Source: Prorocentrum cordatum
Taxonomy: Eukaryota; Sar; Dinophyceae; Prorocentrales; Prorocentraceae
NCBI GenBank assembly: GCA_963575745.1
Contig: CAUYUJ010006358.1
Coordinates: 428,364 to 477,363 of the forward strand
DNA length: 49,000 nucleotides
Direction of reading: 5' to 3'
Shown: piece after piece, positions 30,221-38,873 of the stretch
Numbering within the stretch: position 1 is the stretch's first letter
Layout of the letters: every line of letters begins with the position of its first letter
Notes under the pieces: model-generated
What the model saw: the letters and a program-made list of their open reading frames with translations, nothing else
Told to the model about the DNA's origin: nothing
Database searches by the model: none
Program-made: the position numbers and the translations under genes

Positions 30221-33200
30221 ATGTTGCGGCGAGCGGCCAAGCGGCGTCTCCCCACGCCAGACTCGGGAGCGTCTGCCTCCTGCTCGGGCGATGGCCGCGA
30301 CTGTGATTCAGATAGTGTCCATGAGGTCGAGGAGCGCAACAGTTCGTCTTCTCTATCCACGCTCATGCTGAAAGACTGGGCGTGGGGTCGTTTGTATGGC
30401 ACTGAAGTGCATAGGTATTGTTTGGCTGCGTACCGTGACGGGATGGCGGGCGTCAAGGAAATTGCAGACATCGCGGCCATGGGGGGCTGGGGCGAACATC
30501 AGCAGAACATTCATCGAGATTTAACTCGCAAGTACTTGAAAGATATAACATTGCCTAAACCAGAAGTGTTCCCAGTACGCTGCGTTGAGCCAGGGACTTT
30601 GAAAGTCATTCAGCATAATTGTCATTGTATGCTGCCTCACGATATGTTCAGCAGCCTGTTCCATTCGCATCGGCTTGAATTTCAAGAAACGTTCGGGTTG
30701 GAACGTATGCCTGCCTTTTGGGCGGGTGCGAGCAGGCTCAGGGAGCTGAACGTAAGATGTCGCATGTCTCCAGCCACGCGTCGTGCGTAGACAGCGCGAT
30801 CCACTCGCAAGCAATGCCTGCAAGTGGCGCCCCAGACATGTTTCTGGAGTCTGGCATACGTTGGACAACACGGCGCATTGGTGTGACCGACAAAAACATC
30901 AGGCAAACGCGTGCCTGAAGTTTCTCTGACGTTTGACAAACGTCAGAGGTACATCAGACAAACGTCTGCCTGAAGTTTCTCTGACGCTTGACAACGTCAG
31001 AGAAACATCATACAAACGTTTGTCTGAAGTTTCTCTGACGTTTGACAAACGTCAGAGAAACATCATACAAACGTTTGTCTGAAGTTTCTCTGACGTTTGA
31101 CAAACGTCAGAGAAACATCATACAAACGTTTGTCTGAAGTTTCTCTGACGTTTGACAAGCGTCAGAGAAACTTCAGGCAAACGTTTATATGCCGGTTGTC
31201 TGGCGCGTGCCAGTCTTATGGGGCGGTGTTACAGCTCTGAAACCAATGACAGGTGCGTCGCCCAGGTTTGGTTTTACCCCCATCAAGATTCACACGGTGT
31301 GCGTCTGCAGTTTCGTCTAATTCCTTTCCAGGTCCGACCCCCGTCTCCGCAGACACCCAGTTTGGAAGATCCCTGACCGCGAGAAGCACGCCATCCCAAT
31401 ACGAATACATGGCGACGGTGGTGAGATCTTAACTGCTGAGTCAATGATGGTTATATCGATGTCTGGTCTGCTTGCACGGGGCTCGACACGAGAGTTGTCA
31501 TTGTTGATAGGGGCGTGGCCGTACAGTGGCACTGCAAAGAGGAAACACCACGACGGACACGACACGTGGCACGAGATATGGCGAGTCGTTCGCTGGAGCT
31601 TGAACGCCCTCGCTCAGGGCCGCCATCCATCCAAAGATACCATCGGCCGCTGCCTTTCCCGCAGACCCCCAATACATCGCCAACCTTCTGTCGGTGGCTG
31701 TCATTCTGGTTTTCGGTTTCGAACGCCTCACGTTTCGACAATTACTGATCCATTGCGTTGTGGCGCGTAGTGTTTTCCAAACCGCTTCAAGATAATGCAT
31801 TGTCCATGGCTTGGGCTTGCTCGTCGTGGGCGGCGGATTGGAACAATGAGGATTTCGTCGCTGGCTCCCGCCGCGCCCAATTAGCAGGAGAGCTGTTGTG
31901 CGACAGCCAGACGCCATACAGAGCATGGGTATACGCAATCATGGGTGATCTCGAATTCTACGCCAACCATTTGGGAGCCCCGTCTAGCAATTCAGTCAAG
32001 ATGTGTTGGGCGTGCGATGGGAACAGGTCCGACAACCCATGGAATGATTTCAACAAGGACCCATGGGCTTTGAAACTTACGATTTGTCTCACCCCCTCCC
32101 CCCTCTTGGGAATTGTGAGAAGGTGGGTGGTGGTGGAACAGGTTGTGGGTACCGATGCGAGGGAGGACAAGGTGGCGGCGTGGGGATGGATGGATGGGGG
32201 AAGGAGGATGAGGGGTTGGTTTGGTTGGATGAATGACATTGTGTTAAAATCCATGCCATAGGACCGTGCCCCGTGGATGACTCGGCCACGTGCCGAACCA
32301 TACGTGTTCAACCACCATCTGTTTAATGTATGGGGGGTGCGTGGCGCGACGCTGGCGCCCGACGCCATGCACACTGTCGATTTGGGAGTAGCATCCCACG
32401 TCTTGGGAAACATATTTTACGAACTAGTGTATGAACAGACCGCTGGTCCAGCAAACGATGCAGTCGGTATCTTGTGGAGAAAGATCAAATAATTATATAA
32501 TGATCTCGGCACGCGTGGGCATAGGATGTCGTCCCACAGCTGTCGCTGATCCGCCGCTGTTTCTTGACCATGGTATACGGCTGTGTGGTTGCATTGCGTT
32601 GGTTGACGGTTTGGCGCGCGGTGAATTATATCATATGTGTGGTGTGGAATGAATGGGGCGTGAACGTGTGACCAATTTCATTTCATCTTGCGAGCCGTGT
32701 TTCTGGTGTTTCCAGAGTGCGGGCGATTCGGGCTCAATTTTTTCCTGTCTAATTCGAAAAGCCCTCATCCATACTACCCGTGTGTGACTACTAAGACCAA
32801 GGCGGCTGCCCAGCGAGCGTTGCTTCCAGTTGCAGCTGCGCTGACATCATCGTATAACGATGGTACTAGAATGCGACAGATGAGGGACGCGTGTGCGTCC
32901 AATTTGAACACGTTCTATCAGATCATTGAGGCTGCAGGGATGTACCTTTCAGACGAAGAGCATCAAGCATGCATGACAGCAGTTGAACGCACGTTGGTTT
33001 TTTTACGGTGCGTTGGCATCGGATGCTAAATCGCAAAATAAGTTTAAATGGAGTATTGTGAACAAGCATCACCACTTCTGGCATATCGGAGAATCTACTA
33101 AATACATCAATTGTAGGTGGTTGTGGTGTTATCAAGCCGAAGATTTTATGCGTCACATCTGTAAGGTCGCAAGTACAGTAATGATGGGATCGCCGCTGCT

Positions 33201-33276
33201 CCAGCTGTCGTGTAAATTATGCGAGCGTTGGAGAATTGGCTACTATTTCGATTTAGTTCGGCCAAGTGCCGACTGA
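30221..33276 (+). pseudogene. tnp2/Plavaka-like DDE transposase, decayed
   Basis: Probably five exons: 30221-30751 (donor GTAAGA), about 31332-31640, about 31790-32080, 32265-32515 and about 32714-33276. Ordered landmarks: LPHDMFSSLFHSHRLEF; IPIRIHGDGGEIL; GRGSTRELSLL-type segment and EIWRVVRWSLNALAQGR; IMGDLEFYANHLG with first Asp (31947-31949); CWAC (32004-32015); LAPDAMHTVDLGVASHVLGN with second Asp (32361-32363); and CYQAEDFMRH with the acidic third residue (33139-33141). The GDL...CxxC...DxMHxxxLG...ED layout follows tnp2/Plavaka transposases, whose D-D-E residues sit in such motifs. The gene is broken by TAA at 32490-32492, after which the frame still reads LYNDLGTRGH, and by an apparent extra base in the T7 run 32998-33004. 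Intron 1 contains the 55-bp array. Either break could be an assembly error. The assignment rests on motif order read by eye. Confidence 0.6.
30905..31190 (+). repeat. 55-bp tandem palindromic iteron array
   Basis: A 55-bp unit starts at 31025, 31080 and 31135, preceded by diverged units from about 30905. Each unit reads TGAAGTTTCTCTGACGTTTG, then ACAAACGTCAGAGAAACATC, then ATACAAACGTTTGTC, so it is itself a hairpin. The array sits in the first intron of the transposase-like gene. Confidence 0.9.
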
Positions 33277-33339
33277 TTGGGAGCGCGCCAGAAACGGCGG
33301 GCAATGGAGGGGCGCAACAACAAATCTCCACCGTTTCCT

Positions 33340-33445
33340 CATGCTCCTCCGTCTCGTCCTCCTCCGCCTCCTCCTCGTCCTCATCTTCACCCGCCTCCTC
33401 CTCCTCCTCTTCCTCCTCTTCCTCCTCCTCCTCATCTGCCTCTCC
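33340..33445. repeat. CCT/CTC microsatellite
   Basis: Impure CTC tract after the transposase stop codon. From 33446 to 33670 there is pyrimidine-rich sequence with no supported gene. Confidence 0.85.
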
Positions 33446-33829
33446 CCTCATCCGCCTGTCATTCCATTTCTGTTTCATCCACATCCTCCTCCCCCCGACC
33501 TAACAAATGCCCCCCCTCGTCGTCCTCCTCCTCCTTCGTTCGCCTTCATTATTCAATTCGTCCGCGCCATCATCCGAACCTCTCTGGTCCCCCCCCTTCC
33601 CCCACTTTATCACTTGCATTATGCATATCCCCGCTCCTGCCTCTTCGCTCCTCCCCCCGATCCCTCTCAACATCTGTATGACCGATGACGGTGATGACGA
33701 TTATGGTGACTATGTGTGGTGGCGATAATGATGATGCTGGTAACGATGGCAATGACGATGCTGATCGTGATTGTGATGCAAGTATTGGGGTGGTGATGGT
33801 GCAGTATGTATTCGTGATGTTGATTGTGA

Positions 33830-33957
33830 TGAACATGATGATGAACATATTGATAACGATGATGATGATGAGGAGGAGGATGATGATGATGATGGCGATG
33901 ATGATGACGATGATGCTGATGATGATGGTTATGATGCTGGTGATGTTGATGATGATA

Positions 33958-33989
<32 letters not shown>

Positions 33990-34000
33990 GCTGATGATGC

Positions 34001-34057
<57 letters not shown>
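33830..34057. repeat. (GAT)n microsatellite
   Basis: GAT triplets with variants, pure from about 34003 to 34057. The poly-Met and poly-Ile ORFs across it are artefacts. Confidence 0.95.
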
Positions 34058-34061
<4 letters not shown>

Positions 34062-34119
34062 CACGCGGCTCAGATCAAACGCCCTACGCATAACACGCGT
34101 CGGACGGTCAAGCACGCAC

Positions 34120-34330
34120 GTTGGTCTGACGTTTGCCAAACGTCAGATCAACATCGCCAAACATCTGCGCCCCATCTCTGGATCAGCTGCGCCCCATTTT
34201 GCGACGCATGTCGCGCCCCATCTTTCCTCTGATCGCGCACCATTTTTGTGCGTTCGAGCGTACCCCACGGCGCCCCATCTTACAGGTTATACCGGTTGAG
34301 CCCCATTTTTGACAAGGTTGTTCAACGCTA
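34120..34330 (-). repeat. Right subterminal motif array
   Basis: TCTGACGTTTGCCAAACGTC at 34123, then repeated GCGCCCCATCTT-like units near 34178, 34191, 34213, 34236, 34272 and 34300 with variable spacing, facing the right end. These are the complements of the AAGATGGGGCGC units next to the left end, and mirror that array loosely rather than base for base. Confidence 0.65.
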
Positions 34331-34360
34331 CCCATTTTTTTGGGGCGCGGAGCATCTGGG
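34331..34360 (-). repeat. Right terminal inverted repeat of the 25.7-kb element
   Basis: Ends ...TTTTTTTGGGGCGCGGAGC then ATCTGGG. It is followed by TTCC; the left copy is preceded by CATT. A TT target duplication is the most that can be read. Confidence 0.7.
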
Positions 34361-34984
34361 TTCCAGGTGTCGGGGATCTGGGCAGGGAGATGGCGCGAGG
34401 AGGGCGGCCTTTTTCGAAGGCGGCGGGGCTTCTCAGAAGGCAGGGGCCCCCTCAGAAGGACCCCAGGGGCGTCTCAAGGAACCTTCTCGAAGGTCTCCGG
34501 GCCCTTCTGGGAAGGCTTCTGCCTGCAAGAAGCTCCACGCCTTCTTAGGTCACGCGCGGGGGCGCCAGGATGATCTCTCACTTCGCGCGTCGCGGTTGGG
34601 GCCAGAGGACAGAGCAGTTGCCCTTGTCCGAGTGGAGGGGGCGGGGGGGGGCGCGAGGGCGCGAAGAGAATCGCGCGTCGCGCATCGCGGGGCGCGATGC
34701 GCGAAGTCGGGTGACCTAGTCCTTCGAAGCACGGCCTGGCCCCCCCCCCCCCCCTGCGGCACCCCACCGCGCGGATCGCCGAGAGGCTCGGCGCCGCCTC
34801 CGCAGCCTGCGCTACGCCGTGAGCGTCGCGGTGGCCGAGAACGAGGCCCCTCTGGACGAGGCGCGGTGCCGCAAAAGCCCGCACGCTGTCTGCTCACTGC
34901 GCGATGGTCTGTCGGGCGGGCGTGCTTTTTTTTCCATCGAATGGTGGCCTTCGGCCTATCCCGCCACTGGTGCCTGGTGGGCCA
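34361..34984. other. GC-rich sequence, no supported gene
   Basis: Short palindromes of CTTCTC(A/G)GAAG type occur at about 34420-34530, and CGCGAAG...GCGCGAT hairpins near 34655-34715. A C run is at about 34741-34754. Nothing coding is supported. Confidence 0.5.
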
Positions 34985-35620
34985 GAGTTCTCAGGGATGC
35001 TTATTGAGGTCTTCTCGAAGCGCTTTCGGGGGCCTCTTGGGGGCAGTTTTCGGGGCCACTTGGGAGCCTCTTGGGGGCCTCTTAAGGGCCTCTTGGGGCC
35101 TCTAGGGTCTTGGAGACCTCTTGGGGCCTCTTGGAGCCTCTTGGAGCCTGCTAGAGACCCAGTCGGGACCGAGGGCTCGAAATGTCCTTTCGGGTCCCCC
35201 GTCTGGGCCCCCTCCTGGAGCCGTCTTTGGAGCCTCTTTGTCCGTCTTGGGCGCCTCTTGGGCCGTCTTGCAACCCTCCTGTGCCATTTGAGTGCCCTCT
35301 TGGAGGCCTATTGGGCCGTTTTGGGGCGAGCTTGGGGGCCTCTAGAACCGTCTGGGAGCGTCGGGAAGCAGAAAAGGAGAGAACGCCCACAATTTGTAAA
35401 CACCTAAGGAAAATCCATGATTCTGGCCTCATGGAGCCCTCTTGGGAGACCTGTTGGGGCGTCTTGGGACCTCTTGCGCCGTCTGAGGGCCGTCTTGAGC
35501 GTGTTGGAGCGATCTCGAAACGGGAGTCTCTTGGGACTCTCTTGGCCCGTCTTGTGACCCTCTTGGGCCCGAACAAAACACGCGGGGAGACGCGGGGAAC
35601 CCCAGGGAGCACGCCGGGAG
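34985..35620 (-). repeat. CCTCTTGGGG low-complexity repeat
   Basis: Dozens of GCCTCTTGGGG/GAGCCTCTTGG units. This is the complement of the CCCCAAGAGG units that make up the duplications at 20310-20830 and 22880-23430, so the same simple-repeat family occurs both inside and outside the large element. Confidence 0.75.
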
Positions 35621-36827
35621 CCCCAGTAGATTTGAAAGTATGGGGCCCAGACTCTTTAAAAACGTCCTTTGGACCGAGGACTGAGGCTCAGGGAATTGGG
35701 CGAGGGACCTAAGGACACGCCAATTCAGTGCCCAGCGGCACGGTGGCGCACAAGCGGAAGGCCCGCGGAAGCTGGCGGAAATAAAGCATGCGTCTTCATG
35801 AGACGACGACCCGTACTGAGAAATTTCAGGACATCGCATGTTTGGGAAATTTGTTGGATCAAAGGTTTCAGGAGTGTGTTCTATCAGGCCGCGTCTTTCC
35901 AGTCTGAGGTTGAGGTCCGAGAGGTGGCCCAGTCGGATACAGTGCGCGCCCCTTTCTATGTTCTTGAAGGCTTTGACGGTCGTCAGGCGATTTCTATCCA
36001 AGTCATCACTTCCTTTTCGCGGGTCGATCGGCTCTCTCGAGGGTTCTTGCGCATCGAGTTATACGTGACCTCCCGATTTCTTCAATTCCTCCGGGGATCT
36101 GGCTGTAGCCTTGGCGCTCTGACCGTCGGCGTTTTCACGCCGACTCTGATGCCTGGAGCCCCGTTCCCAACCGGTGCGTGAATTCAGGCGCGCTGGCGGG
36201 GGCAAGAGACACTCTTTTTTTGTTGCGGACCTGGCGATCGCGCAGATCGATCGAGCAGCTCGGGGCCATTGGGACGGCGCATTACACATCGGTCGTTGAA
36301 AGTAGGTATTTTTGGATTCCCAGATTCCAATCTACTTGCAGCGCCTTCCTGCTTCAAGAGTCGAGTGGTTTTCCCTCTTCCTTCCTCTTCAGGAGGCGGG
36401 CGGAAACCCAATCTATTTCCGACGCCTTCCTATGTTATGTTTCTACCTACTTCTTCCGACCGATGGGTACGCCCTGACAGCCCTAGATCTTGCCAGAACG
36501 CCATGCCTGGGACTCCAACGCCGCGAATATCAATGTGACGCTTGGCGCCCTGACCAGTCCAAGCTCTTGCCAGAGCACCGCTCTCGTGATCTCGGCTGTG
36601 CGAAGCTCTGACCCTGCCGCAGACGTGTGGGAATGTGCGCGTCGCTAGAGCCAGATCCACACGCCGGCACGGCAGGATGATGGAATCAGACGGAGCGGGC
36701 GGCCGCGGGAGGGGCGGGCCACACGAGGGGCGGCGGCCGATGCTCGGCCCGTGAAGGTCCCCCCGTGTCCGCACGCCGTGGCTGCGAGCCGCACGCCGTG
36801 CCGGCAGCGCACCGCGAGCCAGATACC
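35621..36827. other. No supported gene
   Basis: Mixed-composition sequence with ORFs up to about 190 codons on both strands, overlapping each other and showing no recognisable motif. I could not choose a strand or find splice structure. Confidence 0.4.
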
Positions 36828-37005
36828 CCAGATTTCGTAATAAAAGGGAGGGGGTCTGGACCCTCCAAGACAAGCCATTTCAGACCTCCCCCTGTGGGAG
36901 AAGCCTCCAAAACATTGTCCCCAGACCCCCCCAGGCCCTCCAAGATAGCCTGGAAGAGACCCCCCCCCCGAAATGAGACCCCCCTCCCTTTATTACGAAA
37001 TCTGG
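36828..37005. mobile_element. MITE with CCAGATTTCG inverted ends
   Basis: A 178-bp element starting CCAGATTTCGTAATAAAAGG and ending CCTTTATTACGAAATCTGG. The inverted repeats of about 28 bp include GGGAGGGGGTCT and its partner GACCCCCCTCCC. A 3-bp duplication TAC may flank it (GATAC at left, AGTAC at right). Single copy here and non-coding. Confidence 0.8.
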
Positions 37006-37057
37006 AGTACACCAGCCTTGAGCCCAGGGAGCAAAAAGCTGCAGAGAGGGCCATGAT

Positions 37058-37210
37058 CAGGAGGGGAAGAAACACACAGACACGATCAATCGTCGATCCC
37101 CCAGAAAATACATGGGGGCAGTGGGGGGAAGACGTAAACCCAGAAAGTATGGGGAAATATGGGGAATCCTTTTATTTGTGTATTTATTTGTGTGTCCCAG
37201 GGCCCCTTCA
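37058..37210 (+). repeat. 150-bp dispersed repeat, copy 3 (6-bp duplication)
   Basis: Full copy from CAGGAGGGGAAGAAACACAC to CCCAGGGCCCCTTCA. It is flanked by perfect CATGAT repeats at 37052-37057 and 37211-37216. It shows the family blocks GATC.ATCGTCGA, GGGGAAATATGGGGAATCC and TTTGTGTATTTATTTGTGTG. Confidence 0.85.
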
Positions 37211-37983
37211 CATGATAGCAGCACGCTGCGCACTGTGCACCAGCGCGGGCACTCGAAGGGAGACGCTGCCGCGTGACATCGGGTGCCGCACGGCTTGGCA
37301 CCTGGTGTCGCGCACTTGGAGGGCGCCGGCCGGCGAGGAGCGCGCCGGCCGGGCCTGGAACCGGCCCCCCGCCTCACCACTTGGCATCGCCCAGACGTGT
37401 GCATTTTTTCTCGGCGAGAACCATCGAGGACCATCCAGGACCATCGAGCAAAAACAAACACACGCACGAAACCGAAACATGCACGGGAACTGGACGTCCG
37501 AGCGACGGCAGGGACCACCCAGGGACGGACGTCTGGCAAAAGTGTGTCCGAAGGCGGTGCAGCGAAGACGCCGACGCGAGGACCGTTCTCGGCTCGGGAG
37601 CGGCTCTCGGGGTTTCGGGCCGTCCCCCAGGAGGGAGGAGGGAGGAGGGAGGAGGGAGGAGGGAGGAGGGAGGAGGGAGGAGGGAGGAGGGAGGAGGAGG
37701 AGGAGGAGGAGGAGGAGGAGGAGGAGGAGGAGGAGGAGGCGGAGGCAGGTTTTTGCGCCGTGGAGCCCCGTCGTGTGGCCTGGAGCCGCCGTGGCCAGAA
37801 GCGCCCCTCTTGCTCTTCCTGGTGCGTGTTCCTGCCGTCGGGGGCCCCAGAGCGGGGTGGTGACCACACCGTGTGTGGTGAGTCGGTGGGGATTCGGGGT
37901 CGCCGGCACGGTTTTGGGACTCGGGCCGCTCTCCGAGGACGTCTCGGGCGACGGGGGCCTCCGAGCTCCCCAAACCGTGCGCT
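37211..37983. repeat. GC-rich region with GGGAGGA and GGA tandem repeats
   Basis: About nine GGGAGGA 7-mers lie at roughly 37631-37694, followed by GGA triplets to about 37739. ORFs of over 300 codons cross the repeat in several frames and on both strands; none has a recognisable domain. Confidence 0.75.
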
Positions 37984-38039
37984 GACGGACCGTGCGGTGA
38001 GGTCTTGGGGGGGGGTTCGAGGTCACCGCACGGTCCGTC
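37984..38039. repeat. Perfect 17-bp stem hairpin
   Basis: GACGGACCGTGCGGTGA at 37984-38000 and its exact complement at 38023-38039, with a 22-base G-rich loop. It could be a degenerate foldback or an RNA structure. No terminator role is implied in a eukaryote. Confidence 0.85.
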
Positions 38040-38159
38040 ACCGCACCGTTTCGGGACTGCAGGTTATCGCAGCACGAGGACGCGAAGGGACCCGTGGGCC
38101 ATTTCGCCGAGCCGCCTGGAGCGGCGGGCCCTCCCTCCCTCCGCGCCTGCGCTGCCGCT

Positions 38160-38505
38160 GCGCTGCCGCTGCGGCGGCCGCCGTCACCGTCGTCGTCGCT
38201 GCCGCCGTCGTCGTCGCCGTCGTCGTCGCCGCAGGCGCAGTCTTCTGGGGCCATGCTGGGCCCCTCTTGGGTTTCAGGGCGTCTCCCGGGGGCATACAGA
38301 GCTGTGGGGGCGTGTTTTGGGAGGCCTCTTCGACCATCTCAGGCTGTGAGGAGCCAGTAGAGGCGAGACTCGGACAATCTCTGGAACCACTGCGAATGTA
38401 CTTATGTATGTATGTATGCACGTGTGTACGGTATGTATGTATGCATACATGCATGCATGCATGCATATATATATAATTATATATATATATATATGTATGA
38501 ACACG
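38160..38505. repeat. GTC/GCC, TATG/CATG and TA simple repeats
   Basis: A GCC/GTC-type triplet tract at about 38160-38235 is followed by GTATGTATG, GCATGCATGCATGC and an (AT)n run to about 38500. No gene is supported here. Confidence 0.85.
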
Positions 38506-38640
38506 TTTACGGTCAATGTGTGGGCGGAGGGGTAATGAGCGAACGTTGGCCGCATCAGAATGCATGGCAGCCTTTGTGGCTCAGGGCCTCGAGGGCCTGG
38601 GATGCTCCCTGCTTGCGCCACCGCGCGCTTCGCTGCCCCG

Positions 38641-38873
38641 CGGGCCCAGCAGCCTCGGATCTGCGGCTGGTGCACCGGGCGGCTCGCCGAGGGCGAGGGT
38701 CTGGCCCTCACGGAGGGCGGCGCGCTCCTGGAGGTGTGCGAGTTGTGCTACCTCCTCGCGCTGGCGCGGCAGGGGGCGCGCGAGGCGCGGCTGGCACCGC
38801 AGGAGCGGGCGCTGCTCGTTGAGCAGGCGCGGCTGCTGGCGGCGCAGATCACGGCTGTCGACCTTGTCGCCCG
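38641..38873 (+). CDS. CxxC-CxxC segment upstream of the gag-like ORF (out of frame)
   Basis: In the frame of ATG 38560 the translation reads PRICGWCTGRLAEGEG, then EVCELCYLLALARQGA. The cysteines are at 38662, 38671, 38737 and 38746, giving C-x2-C-x21-C-x2-C, a plausible zinc-binding N-terminus. The frame then runs into the KA-repeat in the wrong register (reading Arg-Pro), whereas the next ORF reads the repeat as Lys-Ala. The two parts look like one protein separated by a one-base shift near 38870. A genuine separate start at 38874 is the alternative. Confidence 0.4.

Larger units (their letters stand above)
8625..34360. mobile_element. Putative 25.7-kb transposon with inverted termini
   Basis: The left end reads CCCAGATGCTCCGCGCACC then AAAAAGATGGG. 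The complement of the right end reads CCCAGATGCTCCGCGCCCC then AAAAAAATGGG; the first 30 bp differ at two positions. Inside each end lies an array of AAGATGGGGCGC-like motifs facing the same way relative to the end, then a TGACGTTT palindromic iteron. That iteron recurs at several places inside and almost never outside. The segment carries a tnp2/Plavaka-like transposase gene and other intron-split genes. Flanking dinucleotides are TT on both sides, so a 2-bp target duplication is possible but weak. Short terminal repeats plus subterminal repeats plus a tnp2-like protein fit the CMC (CACTA/Mirage/Chapaev) group. That it is a single mobile unit is inference. The alternative is two unrelated small repeats lying inverted by chance. 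Confidence 0.55.

Noticed and set aside
30905-31190. Possible CRISPR array
   Set aside because: Units are contiguous 55-bp tandem copies without unique spacers, in a eukaryotic intron.
8625-34360. Integrated giant virus or polinton-like virus
   Set aside because: No capsid, packaging ATPase, B-family polymerase or retroviral-type integrase was seen, and the genes are intron-split. A cut-and-paste transposon explains the termini and the transposase better.
35429-36181. Opposing ORFs of about 170-190 codons
   Set aside because: Both strands are open over the same stretch, no motif or splice structure favours either, and one runs into the CCTCTTGGGG repeat.
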